Assembly (NCBI RefSeq): GCF_024189295.1
Contig: NZ_JAIZEN010000004.1
Span: 62,001-126,000, forward strand
Direction of reading: 5' to 3'
Length of the DNA: 64,000 nucleotides
DNA from: Halobacillus sp. A1
Lineage (GTDB): Bacteria > Bacillota > Bacilli > Bacillales > Halobacillaceae
Shown: piece after piece, positions 25,954 to 33,894 of the stretch
Position numbering within the stretch: position 1 is the first letter of the stretch
Layout: every line of letters begins with the position of its first letter
Position numbers and translations under genes: made by a program
The notes under the pieces: generated by a model
The model's database searches: none
Told to the model about the DNA's origin: nothing
Seen by the model: only the letters and a program-made list of their open reading frames with translations

Positions 25954-26799
25954 ATGCATACGATGTGGAAAGGAACGATAAGCTTTGGACTTGTTAATAT
26001 ACCGATCAAGCTCCATGCAGCCACTGAAAATAAGGATATCAAGCTGAGACAGCTGCACGAAGAATGCAAATCTCCGATTGAGTATAAGAAAAGGTGTCCT
26101 GTTTGTGATAAAGAAATATCGAACGAAGACATTGTAAAAGCTTATGAATACGCGAAAAACAAATTTGTCGTTCTTGATGCGGAAGATTTGGAGAACTTAA
26201 AGAAAGAACAGCAGGATAAGTCGGTTGAAATATTGGATTTTGTCAAATTAGAAGAGATCGATCCGATATACTTCGACCGCAGTTACTTTATGTCGCCTAA
26301 TGAAGGAGGCACAAAAGCGTATGGACTCCTTCGCCAGGCTTTAAGCGATACAGGAAAGATCGGAATTGCTAAGATCATCATTCGTTCTAAAGAGCAGCTC
26401 GCCATTGTCAGGGTGTATGAAAACACGCTTATTATGGAGACGATTCACTTTCCGGATGAGGTTCGTAATGTGGCAGATGTCCCGAATGTGCCAGAGCAAA
26501 CGACGGACCTGAGTAAAAAAGAGGTGAGCACAGCGATTACTTTGATCGATCAGCTGACGGCCGAATTTGAACCTGAAAAATATACCGATGAATATCGTAC
26601 AGCTTTAATGGAATTGATTGAAGCGAAACGAAACAATGAAGAAGTGACGACTGCGAAACAGGAAACTACACCTGAAAATGTGACCAATCTGATGGAAGCT
26701 TTAGAAAAATCCCTTGAAAGCACAAAAGAATCGAAAAAAATTGCACCAAAACGAAAAACGGCTGCCAAGAAAACAAACCGCAAGAAAAAAACCTCATAA
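25954..26799 (+). CDS. ku: Ku, end-joining DNA-binding protein
   Basis: A 281-residue bacterial Ku that forms a ring on broken DNA ends and recruits LigD. It begins MHTMWKGTISFGLVNIPIKLHAATE, the family's usual start, and ATG 25954 is preceded by AAAGGAG; upstream open frame is not needed. The core domain runs to about 250, and the last 30 residues are Lys/Arg-rich (KRKTAAKKTNRKKK), a tail known in other species to help threading along DNA. It is transcribed away from ligD from a shared 100-base space. Confidence 0.94.
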   Translation: MHTMWKGTISFGLVNIPIKLHAATENKDIKLRQLHEECKSPIEYKKRCPVCDKEISNEDIVKAYEYAKNKFVVLDAEDLENLKKEQQDKSVEILDFVKLEEIDPIYFDRSYFMSPNEGGTKAYGLLRQALSDTGKIGIAKIIIRSKEQLAIVRVYENTLIMETIHFPDEVRNVADVPNVPEQTTDLSKKEVSTAITLIDQLTAEFEPEKYTDEYRTALMELIEAKRNNEEVTTAKQETTPENVTNLMEALEKSLESTKESKKIAPKRKTAAKKTNRKKKTS

Positions 26800-26897
26800 A
26801 TGCTGTTATGTAGCGTTTTGTCGAACTATATCTCTGTATTTTTGCACCGTTTTGTAGTATAATAATAATAGATCAATTCGGTCGGAGGGTTGTTTAG

Positions 26898-27077
26898 ATG
26901 AGCGTTCGTACGGATGAGCAGGCAGAGAGCATGATGGAATCTGCAAAAGCTTCCATGGCTATCGAAGGAATGAATTTGAGTAAGCGGGAAGAAAGCCTCG
27001 TCATGAAACGATTGACAGGCTCTATTACACATAAAGAATTTTTGAAGCGGGCTTTGGAATTGGCTCGCCATGCCTAA
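26898..27077 (+). CDS. VbhA-like antitoxin of the Fic module
   Basis: A 59-residue protein starting at ATG 26898 after GGAGGG. Its first helix contains SMAIEG (Ser19 to Gly24), fitting the Fic-inhibitory motif [S/T]xxxE[G/N]; in class I systems that Glu blocks the ATP site of the toxin. The second half (REESLVMKRLTGSITHKEFLKRALELARHA) is the helical VbhA-domain part. The stop codon overlaps the start of the fic gene by eight bases (ATGCCTAA), so translation is likely coupled, antitoxin first. Family and pairing are inferred from motif and position. Confidence 0.85.
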   Translation: MSVRTDEQAESMMESAKASMAIEGMNLSKREESLVMKRLTGSITHKEFLKRALELARHA

Positions 27078-27663
27078 ATCCAGGTATGGCAGCGGATCCT
27101 CCCGCTATTGTTATGCAGGAACATCCATTCTTATCAACCATTATGATATTAAGAATGATCGTCAGCTTCAAACGATGGAAACGATTTTGGCAACACAGCG
27201 GTTATCAGAGCTTCAAGAGCACCCCGTCAGTGGAGATTTTGATTTGAGGCATCTGCAAAAGATTCATGAATCCATTTTTAAAGATTTATATCCGTTCGCT
27301 GGAGAAATAAGAACGGAAAATATCACAAAAGATGGATTTACGTTCGCTCAATCCCAATTTATCCGCCACGCGGCTGGCGAATTATTCGCAAAGCTTTTAT
27401 CGGAGAACTGGGACCATATGAGTAAGGCTGAATTAGCGGAACGTCTATCGTATTATATGGCTGAAATTAATGTGCTTCACCCTTTTCGGGAAGGTAACGG
27501 ACGCAGTCTAAGGGAATTTATAAGGTGCATCGCTCTGGAAGCAGGGTATGTGTTGGACTGGGCAGCAGTTCCGAATGAAGAGGTTTTAGCCGCAAGTATA
27601 GAATCTGTTCATAGTTGTGAACATTTACAAGATGTCATTCATCGATCACTGCGTGAAAAATAA
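27070..27663 (+). CDS. Fic domain toxin (AMP transferase)
   Basis: A 197-residue class I Fic protein. The active motif HPFREGNGRSLR lies at 137-148 with catalytic His137, complete for AMP transfer. The flap segment is TKDGFTFAQSQFI (87-99) and the family's FAGEIRTENI lies at 76-85. There is no inhibitory helix inside this protein, consistent with a separate antitoxin encoded by the overlapping gene before it. By analogy to VbhT and FicT toxins it would adenylylate DNA gyrase or topoisomerase IV; the target here is not known. Confidence 0.92.
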   Translation: MPKSRYGSGSSRYCYAGTSILINHYDIKNDRQLQTMETILATQRLSELQEHPVSGDFDLRHLQKIHESIFKDLYPFAGEIRTENITKDGFTFAQSQFIRHAAGELFAKLLSENWDHMSKAELAERLSYYMAEINVLHPFREGNGRSLREFIRCIALEAGYVLDWAAVPNEEVLAASIESVHSCEHLQDVIHRSLREK

Positions 27664-27666
27664 TAA

Positions 27667-27699
27667 TGAGGTCGTACATATAGTACGATCTTTATTTTT
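27667..27699 (+). terminator. Terminator after the fic toxin gene
   Basis: GGTCGTAC and GTACGATC pair around ATATA and are followed by TTTATTTTTA. Confidence 0.75.
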
Positions 27700-27745
27700 A
27701 TGATATATTATCAGAAAAATCTGAATCTATAAAGGAGGGGGAATT

Positions 27746-28705
27746 TTGAAGAATAAGTTGTCGTTAAGGGATGTATGGCAAGCCAATAAGCGTATAAGGA
27801 ATATAGTGGCCAAAACCCCGCTCCTGTATTCTGAGCCCCTCTCAAAGCATACAGGCCGTCACATTTACTTGAAATTAGAAAATTATCAGCCGACGGGTGC
27901 TTTTAAATTACGAGGAGCAGCTAATAAAATCTTATCGTTGACACCTGAAGAACAAAGCAAAGGAGTGGCTACCTTTTCTACTGGGAACCACGGCATAGCA
28001 GTTGCTTACGTAGCTGAACAGTTGGGGATCAACGCAACCGTTTGTATATCCAACCGGGTTCCTAATGAAAAAGTGAATAGGTTGATGAGACTGGGCGCAA
28101 ATGTGGAAAAAGTGGGTGAAAATCAGGATGATGCCGAAGCCTTTTGCTATGAGCTGGAAGAATTACAGGGGTTGACCGTCATTAAGCCTTTTGATGATAT
28201 CCAAGTAATAGCGGGACAGGGTACGATTGGGCTGGAAATCCTTCATGAGCTTCCTGAAGTCGATCAGCTCATTGTTCCTTTGTCTGGAGGAGGACTGCTT
28301 TCAGGAATTGCTTTCACCCTTAAAACGATGATGCCTGATATTCATATCCAGGGAATTTCAATGGAGAATTCAGCGGTCATGCATGAAAGCTTGAAGCGAG
28401 GTGTTCCAGTTTCCATGAAAGAGTCGGATACACTGGCAGACAGTTTATTGGGAGGATTAGGTCCAAGTAATGAACATACGTTTCAATTGACTAGGCAATA
28501 CTTGGACGAAAGCTTGCTCGTTTCAGAAGAAACTATAAAAAAAGGAATCCTTTTTATGATGGAGCATCATAAAATGATCATAGAAGGGGCTGCCGCTGCT
28601 GGTATCGGAAAGGTGCTTCATAAAAGTGAAGAGGCAGGTGAAAACATAGTGATCGTCGTTAGTGGGAATAATGTCGATCATGACACCATTCGTGAGTTGC
28701 TTTAG
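27746..28705 (+). CDS. eutB: Hydroxyectoine utilization dehydratase EutB-like
   Basis: A 319-residue fold-type II PLP enzyme of the threonine dehydratase family without the regulatory ACT domain. The PLP-binding Lys54 lies in LENYQPTGAFKLRGAAN, and the phosphate loop is LSGGGLLSG. A plain catabolic serine/threonine dehydratase is the alternative, but the sequence looks closest to EutB of hydroxyectoine utilisation clusters, and EutC- and EutD-like genes occur 14 kb downstream. EutB is thought to dehydrate the hydroxylated diaminobutyrate intermediate. TTG 27746 follows AGGAGGGGG. It forms an operon with the PucR gene. Confidence 0.78.
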   Translation: MKNKLSLRDVWQANKRIRNIVAKTPLLYSEPLSKHTGRHIYLKLENYQPTGAFKLRGAANKILSLTPEEQSKGVATFSTGNHGIAVAYVAEQLGINATVCISNRVPNEKVNRLMRLGANVEKVGENQDDAEAFCYELEELQGLTVIKPFDDIQVIAGQGTIGLEILHELPEVDQLIVPLSGGGLLSGIAFTLKTMMPDIHIQGISMENSAVMHESLKRGVPVSMKESDTLADSLLGGLGPSNEHTFQLTRQYLDESLLVSEETIKKGILFMMEHHKMIIEGAAAAGIGKVLHKSEEAGENIVIVVSGNNVDHDTIRELL

Positions 28706-28729
28706 ATTAGATAGTAATGGGGTGGTAGG

Positions 28730-30415
28730 ATGGGAATACATGTTGAGGATGTTTTGCAAATCCCTGTGATGGAGCCTGCAAAAGTATTGACCGGTGAAAA
28801 GCATCTGAAAGAAAGAGAAATTGAATGGATTTCAGTCATCGAAACACCGGTGGAAAACTTTGTTCGGAGAAATGAATTCGTATTAAGTACAGGAATCGGG
28901 TGTAGTGACGATCCGGAAGCGCTTGAGGGCTATGTGCAAGATGTTATTGATTCAGGGGCGTCAGCGCTGGCATTCGCTACAGGAAGGCATATTTATAAAA
29001 TTCCCGATCGGATTACGACCCTGGCGTCTAAACACCAATTCGTTCTTCTTGAGATTCCATGGGATGTGAGATTCGGAGATGTCCTTCATGACGTTTTATC
29101 GGAAATCAGCAAGAGGAAAAGGGTGGAACAGCAGCGTACAGAAGAAATAAGGCAGGAGCTTATCAATTGTGTGTTGAACGGAAAAGGTCTTCAGGAAATT
29201 ATGAAGATCGTTTATGAAAATACTACGATCCCTGTAGCAATCAGCGACCATAATAAGCTCGTTCGCGCGAACTATTATTTTGACGGCCATATGATCGACG
29301 TGCTGAATGGAGAAGCGGCAGGCGATTATGAGCTCATCACCTCCAGGGAGACGCCGTTTAAGGATCATCCATTATACCATTATATTGAAGAGTACAAGAT
29401 TGGAGAAGATTCTTGCTATCAGCTGACCATTTTATCAAACTATAAAAAACAAGGCTACCTGTTGTTTAAACCGGAAAGCGACACAGAACTCACATGGTCC
29501 AACCTCAACATTCTGGAGCACGCCTTGACTGCTTGTGCCTTATATTTTGTCAAAGAGAATGCTATCGAAATGACTGAAATCCGTTTAAAGGACAATTTCC
29601 TTCTCGACCTCGCAAAAACGGATATGGAAATGGATAAACAGCTTCAGTCCAAGGCTCAGTTGCTCGGCTACGATTTGACAAAGCCTTATATATGTCTCGT
29701 TGGAGAAATTCGGTTCAAGAAAAAAGTAGATGACCATATTGGAAGTTCCGAGCAGGCCATTATGTCTTCCTCCATGCACAGCCGTAATTACTACATTCAG
29801 AAGGAAGTGGCACATGCGGGAGATGTTTTAAAAAGGAGAACGATGGCGACTTTTGAAGATGGTGAAGTGATTGTTTTCTTAGAAGCTGATGACCGACCTT
29901 ATGTCGAAACAACGAACCAATTTCTCGATCTTGTGGAACGAAGGTTGAATGAATTATTAGCAGGAATTAATATTTCCTGGGGAATATCGATGCATAAGGA
30001 TGGCATATTTGTATTTCATAAAAGCTATAATGAAGCAGTCACAGCTTATAATATAGGGCGTCAGCAGCATGAAATAGGCGACCGCACTTTCTTCAGCGAC
30101 ACGAGAATGAACCGTTTATTAATTGCTTTGTCCCATGAAAAAGAAATTGAACAAATCGTTAAGAACACTCTCCATAAATTGATAGAATATGATCAAAAGC
30201 GACAAACTGACTTGATTAACACGTTCATTGTTTATAATAAATACAACAGCAATGTAAGCCAGACAGCCCGGGCTTTGAATTTACACAGGCAATCGCTGCT
30301 CCACAGATTGCGTAATATTGAGCAATTGACAGGACTATCTTTATTGAACGCGGACGACATGTTTTTGCTTGAACTCAGTGTAAGACTCTGGATGCTGAAA
30401 AAAGTAGAAGAATAA
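28730..30415 (+). CDS. PucR family transcriptional regulator
   Basis: A 561-residue regulator: N-terminal PucR sensing domain (about 6-125, VEDVLQIPVMEPAKVLTGEKHLKEREIEWISVIETP), a central GGDEF-like/CdaR region, and a C-terminal helix-turn-helix (TFIVYNKYNSNVSQTARALNLHRQSLLHRLRNIEQLTGLSL, about 500-540). PucR proteins usually activate nitrogen-compound catabolism in response to the substrate. It lies 24 bases after eutB and ends in a terminator. It is the only evident candidate regulator for both ectoine loci here; the known proteobacterial regulator, EnuR, belongs to another family. Confidence 0.9.
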   Translation: MGIHVEDVLQIPVMEPAKVLTGEKHLKEREIEWISVIETPVENFVRRNEFVLSTGIGCSDDPEALEGYVQDVIDSGASALAFATGRHIYKIPDRITTLASKHQFVLLEIPWDVRFGDVLHDVLSEISKRKRVEQQRTEEIRQELINCVLNGKGLQEIMKIVYENTTIPVAISDHNKLVRANYYFDGHMIDVLNGEAAGDYELITSRETPFKDHPLYHYIEEYKIGEDSCYQLTILSNYKKQGYLLFKPESDTELTWSNLNILEHALTACALYFVKENAIEMTEIRLKDNFLLDLAKTDMEMDKQLQSKAQLLGYDLTKPYICLVGEIRFKKKVDDHIGSSEQAIMSSSMHSRNYYIQKEVAHAGDVLKRRTMATFEDGEVIVFLEADDRPYVETTNQFLDLVERRLNELLAGINISWGISMHKDGIFVFHKSYNEAVTAYNIGRQQHEIGDRTFFSDTRMNRLLIALSHEKEIEQIVKNTLHKLIEYDQKRQTDLINTFIVYNKYNSNVSQTARALNLHRQSLLHRLRNIEQLTGLSLLNADDMFLLELSVRLWMLKKVEE

Positions 30416-30418
30416 AGC

Positions 30419-30463
30419 TCTCCTCAGGCTGTTAGAAAGTATCGGCGGCCTGGGGAGATTTTT
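30419..30463 (+). terminator. Terminator after the PucR gene
   Basis: CTCCTCAGGC and GCCTGGGGAG pair with one G-U around a 17-base loop; ATTTTTAA follows. Confidence 0.75.
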
Positions 30464-30509
30464 AATGAATACAGAGAAACGTGATTATAGTATGAAAGCT
30501 TTCATACAA

Positions 30510-31034
30510 TCATTCCTGTTCAAAGTCATCGTCGTCGACAGTTACTCTCTCCGTACCGCTTTCTGTTACAGTGGAACGCATTTTAATTGTCCATTGGTCT
30601 TCCTCGTCGTTATATTCCATGGTTTCTACAGATAAGGCATTGCCGCGATCGACTTCACTGAGAGCACTTGCCAGCGCTTCTGACTCATTCAAATCAGCTC
30701 CTTTGGGCTGATTGGACTCAACGACAGTCACTTCACCTGCCTGACCTTGCATGGGGGTGGACTCTGCGATAGGGCCGACAATTTCAACCTCGACTTTTTT
30801 TCCAAGCCACATGTCTTTTTCAACGCCTGAGACCCAAATCGGTGCCCCGCCTCTATTTTCAATTAAATCTACTACCAGGATGCTGTCTTCATTCTGGTCC
30901 ATCACAAATCCAGAAAAAGAGGACGATTCTGCTGGGTCATTACTAACTTCTTCAGAGGAATCCGGTTCTTCATTGATGTCTGTCGTTCCACAAGCGGTCA
31001 GTGACAGTGCAAGTATGACCATCCATTTTTTCAT
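30510..31034 (-). CDS. DUF3221-like secreted lipoprotein
   Basis: A 174-residue lipoprotein with signal peptide MKKWMVILALSLTAC and lipobox Cys15. After an acidic, serine-rich linker a small beta-barrel-like region (GFVMDQNEDSILVVDLIEN.. to VEIVGPIAEST) resembles DUF3221/YobA proteins. The rest is acidic, ending TVDDDDFEQE, with only polar repeats. GGGAAAG precedes ATG 31034. Single gene; function unknown. Confidence 0.75.
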   Translation of the reverse strand: MKKWMVILALSLTACGTTDINEEPDSSEEVSNDPAESSSFSGFVMDQNEDSILVVDLIENRGGAPIWVSGVEKDMWLGKKVEVEIVGPIAESTPMQGQAGEVTVVESNQPKGADLNESEALASALSEVDRGNALSVETMEYNDEEDQWTIKMRSTVTESGTERVTVDDDDFEQE

Positions 31035-31163
31035 AACGGATCTTTCCCTTCTATATTTTCAGTGGGTAGTCGGTTCTTTTATGGAAAATGTTACACCTTT
31101 TACAATGACAAATCAAAAATGCTTTGTTATGATATTTAAAACCAATCAAATATTTACAGAAAC

Positions 31164-31256
31164 TACTAGGGGGGCCCATTACGGGCTGAGAGGAAAGCAA
31201 ATGCTTTCCGACTCTTAAGCACCTGATCTGGTTAACACCAGCGGAGGGAAGTAGTT
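31164..31256 (+). ncRNA. TPP (thi-box) riboswitch
   Basis: The conserved aptamer elements are in order: AGGGGGGCCC, GGGCTGAGA (31184-31192), a variable hairpin GGAAAGC-aaat-GCTTTCC, then CACCTGATCTGG, TTAACACCAGCGGAGGGAAGT. It binds thiamin pyrophosphate. A terminator lies 30 bases downstream and thiW follows, so TPP should switch off the thiamin-precursor transporter. Confidence 0.93.
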
Positions 31257-31285
31257 AGACGATCAGTCTATTACTCTACCTATAC

Positions 31286-31317
31286 AAGTCAGGTCCTTCC
31301 CAGGATCTGGCTTTTTT
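31286..31317 (+). terminator. Intrinsic terminator of the TPP riboswitch
   Basis: AGTCAGGTCCT and AGGATCTGGCT pair with two G-U pairs and a four-base loop, ending in six T; this is the expected expression platform. Confidence 0.88.
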
Positions 31318-31351
31318 GTGTTTGTCCTCTAATGAAGAAGGGAGGAGTCTC

Positions 31352-31843
31352 ATGAATCGAACACGTTTATTGACCACCATGGCCGTATTTGTAGCGATTG
31401 GTACATTAGGTGCTCAACTGCTCTGGTTTCCTGCGGGGGTTGCGAAAGCCTATCCTGTCCAGCATGCAGTTAACGTCATGGCAGCTATAACCCTCGGACC
31501 GGGTCCGGCTGTAGTAATCGCTTTTGTGATTGGTTTATTGCGAAACCTGCTCGGTCTGGGAACGTTATTAGCGTTCCCCGGGGGAATGATCGGAGCCTTA
31601 TTTGCCGGCTTTATGTACAAATGGACCCAGAAATCTTTTGCGGCTGCGGGAGGAGAGATGGTAGGTTCTGGTTTAATTGGGGCGATGTTTGCCGTCCCTT
31701 TTGCTAATGTGTTGATGGGCAGCTCAGTGGGCGCAGTCGCTTTCTTGCCATCCTTCATCGTAAGCAGCGTCAGCGGAGCACTTTTAGGATGGCTCGTAGC
31801 TTCAAGAGTGAGACGTACCAATTTAGTACCTCAGCTAGACTGA
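31352..31843 (+). CDS. thiW: ECF transporter S component ThiW
   Basis: A 163-residue membrane protein with about five helices that binds a thiamin precursor, probably hydroxyethylthiazole, and pairs with a shared ECF energising module encoded elsewhere. Segments MAVFVAIGTLGAQLLWFPAGVAKAYPVQHAVNVMAAITLGPGPAVVIAF and LGLGTLLAFPGGMIGALFAG are characteristic. ATG 31352 follows AGGGAGG. It is under the TPP riboswitch and precedes other thiamin salvage genes, but repeats of about 500 bases lie between. Confidence 0.92.
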   Translation: MNRTRLLTTMAVFVAIGTLGAQLLWFPAGVAKAYPVQHAVNVMAAITLGPGPAVVIAFVIGLLRNLLGLGTLLAFPGGMIGALFAGFMYKWTQKSFAAAGGEMVGSGLIGAMFAVPFANVLMGSSVGAVAFLPSFIVSSVSGALLGWLVASRVRRTNLVPQLD

Positions 31844-31940
31844 TTATATAATATAGAGTCAGGTGAATTTTTGGAGTTGTTATTCATGTAAGCTCCCTTA
31901 TCTTGAAGACTCACTTTCGAGGTTTTTGTACTGTTGTAAT

Positions 31941-32111
31941 GTTTCCGTTTTGTTTGACAGCGGTTAGAGCTCCGGAAAATTACTCCCTTTCCGTGGGAGC
32001 GCGGTGATCCTCCTCGAGCTAGCGCTCTCCGGGGTCTCACACAGCACTCTCTTCCCACAGGAGTCTCGCAATTTCCCGGATCTCATTGCGAAGGTTAAGT
32101 GGAACGGCAAC
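31941..32111 (+). repeat. Bacillaceae intergenic repeat, family A, copy 2
   Basis: A 171-base element with ends GTTTCCGTT (31941-31949) and AACGGCAAC (32103-32111), one mismatch from a perfect inverted repeat. The core holds CTCCCTTTCCGTGGGAGC, TCCTCCTCGAGC, CTCTCCGGGGTCTCAC and CCCACAGGAGTCTCGC. It matches the inverted copy at 51549-51718 over nearly its whole length. Confidence 0.8.
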
Positions 32112-32218
32112 TCCTATTATGGGACATCAGAACTTTAAGAGTTACCTTTTAATACTCAATATTGATTGTAATTCAAAACATTTTAACGTTAGACAGAATC
32201 CGTTCCTTCTTGAGAATA

Positions 32219-32286
32219 GGGTTCGTTCATTCCATTTCGAGAGTAGCTTCCCAACCACCACTGACTGTTAATACAGCAACGAACCC
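32219..32286 (+). repeat. Shortened repeat, a 68-base MITE-like derivative
   Basis: Terminal inverted repeats GGGTTCGT (32219-32226) and ACGAACCC (32279-32286) enclose GAGAGTAGCTTCCCAACCAC, sequence from one arm of the composite repeats at 8479-8874 and 50745-51080. The whole core is missing, as if deleted. No gene is present. Confidence 0.65.
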
Positions 32287-32395
32287 TGGATACCTCGGGC
32301 TGAAATCTTGATCAATCCTGGCAAATTGTTGAAGAACTTTTATGAAAAATCAACACCGACGTTTAACATAGTTAAATTATAAGGAGGCCAAACGT

Positions 32396-33085
32396 ATGAG
32401 TTTCACAGAGACGTTGAGAAGGGAAAACAATGATATATTCGAGGCTATTTTTAACCACCCATTCGTAGACGGTATTGGGAAAGGGGATGTACCCCATGAT
32501 GCTATCGCTCATTATATCAAAGCAGACTACGAATACTTGAATGCTTTCATGCACATTTACGGCGTAGGAATCTCAAAATCTACTAACCGCAAAGATATTG
32601 AATACTTCAATGAACAAGTGGGTTTCGTTTTGAACAGTGAAACCCACCCCCACCAGAACTTTTGTGACGTCATCGGAGTCGGTTATGACGAACTTCAAGG
32701 CTATCCGCTTCCGCCAACAGCTGATCACTACGTCAAACACATGATGTACCACGCCCAGTTGGGAGGGCTGGGTGAAATTCTAGCAGCTATGCTCCCCTGC
32801 CCGTGGACGTACCTTGAAATCGGACAACATTTGATGAAAAAATATCAGCCTGACCCTGACGATACGTTTTACCCATGGATTAAATTTTATGCTGACGAGG
32901 AATTTGATACGCTCTCACAAGCGATGCGTAATCGTTTAGATGAAGTGGCCGACGAAGCTTCAGAAGCTGAGCGGCAGCGCATGAAAGATGCATTCCGCAA
33001 AAGCTGCCAACTGGAATGGAAGTTCTGGGAGATGGCTTATATTTGTGAAGAATGGCCGCAATGGGAAGGGGTGAATTCCAAATGA
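32396..33085 (+). CDS. tenA: Thiaminase II, aminopyrimidine aminohydrolase
   Basis: A 229-residue all-helical TenA. It hydrolyses aminopyrimidine breakdown products of thiamin to HMP for salvage. The catalytic Cys lies in MLPCPWTYLEIG near residue 137; Asp and Tyr of the HMP pocket are in YIKADYEYLNAF and the nucleophile-assisting Glu is near the C-terminal QLEWKFWEMAY. AAGGAGGCC precedes ATG 32396. It begins a four-gene operon tenA-thiD-thiM-thiE whose reading frames overlap or nearly so. Confidence 0.94.
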   Translation: MSFTETLRRENNDIFEAIFNHPFVDGIGKGDVPHDAIAHYIKADYEYLNAFMHIYGVGISKSTNRKDIEYFNEQVGFVLNSETHPHQNFCDVIGVGYDELQGYPLPPTADHYVKHMMYHAQLGGLGEILAAMLPCPWTYLEIGQHLMKKYQPDPDDTFYPWIKFYADEEFDTLSQAMRNRLDEVADEASEAERQRMKDAFRKSCQLEWKFWEMAYICEEWPQWEGVNSK

Positions 33086-33894
33086 GAAATGTCTCTACAG
33101 CACTTACAATTGCCGGGACAGACCCAAGCGGAGGTGCGGGCATCCAGGCCGATTTGAAAACGTTCCAAGAATTGAAATCCTATGGCATGAGCGTCATCAC
33201 TTCAGTCGTATCTCAAAATACAACAGGAGTTAAAGATGTTTACCACCTTCCATCGGAGTTCCTGAAAAGTCAGTTGGAGGCCATTTCATCAGATATGCCT
33301 GTCCATGCTTTGAAGACAGGTATGATATCCAATGTGGAAATGATGAAGGTGATTGCAGAGTGGATAGAATCTATTCCTGCCCCTTATGTCATGGATCCTG
33401 TTATGGTAGCAACGAGCGGTGACGCCTTGATTGAAGAAGAATCCCGTGGTTATTTACGTGATCACTTATTGCCTTTAGCTTCACTAGTGACGCCCAATAT
33501 TCCTGAAGCTGAGTATATCCTTGGGTGCAAGATTGAATCTCATGATGATATGAAGAAGGCTGCTGAACAGATATGTACCAGGTTTGGGGCAGGTGCTGCC
33601 TTGATTAAGGGCGGTCATATGAAAGGGGAAGCGATCGATTTCCTATATGATGGAAAAAGAATACACGAATTCACAAGTGAACGGATAGATACAAACAATA
33701 CTCACGGCACAGGCTGCACTTACGCAGCCGCAATTACTGCTTTTCTTGGTCAGGGGCACGCGTTACCTGATGCAGTGGAAGAAGCGAAGTACTTCGTTAC
33801 GGAAGCAATCCGTCATTCTCTTGATCTTGGACAAGGAAGTGGACCGACCAATCATTTCGCGACTCGCGAGGAGGTTTTTAATAAATGGCTATAA
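33082..33894 (+). CDS. thiD: Hydroxymethylpyrimidine (phospho)kinase ThiD
   Basis: A 270-residue ribokinase-fold enzyme that phosphorylates HMP and HMP-P. It begins MRNVSTALTIAGTDPSGGAGIQADLKTF and has the anion-hole motif DTNNTHGTGCTYAAAITAFLGQG near 210-230 and MDPVMVATSGDAL. ATG 33082 overlaps the tenA stop by four bases, with AGGGGTG upstream. Substrate is supplied by TenA. Confidence 0.95.
   Translation: MRNVSTALTIAGTDPSGGAGIQADLKTFQELKSYGMSVITSVVSQNTTGVKDVYHLPSEFLKSQLEAISSDMPVHALKTGMISNVEMMKVIAEWIESIPAPYVMDPVMVATSGDALIEEESRGYLRDHLLPLASLVTPNIPEAEYILGCKIESHDDMKKAAEQICTRFGAGAALIKGGHMKGEAIDFLYDGKRIHEFTSERIDTNNTHGTGCTYAAAITAFLGQGHALPDAVEEAKYFVTEAIRHSLDLGQGSGPTNHFATREEVFNKWL

Noticed and set aside
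25881-26132. Antisense frame over the start of ku
   Set aside because: It covers the ligD-ku promoter region and the conserved Ku N-terminus in reverse; no independent support.
31450-31821. 123-codon frame antisense to thiW
   Set aside because: thiW has a riboswitch, ribosome site and family motifs; the reverse frame has none.
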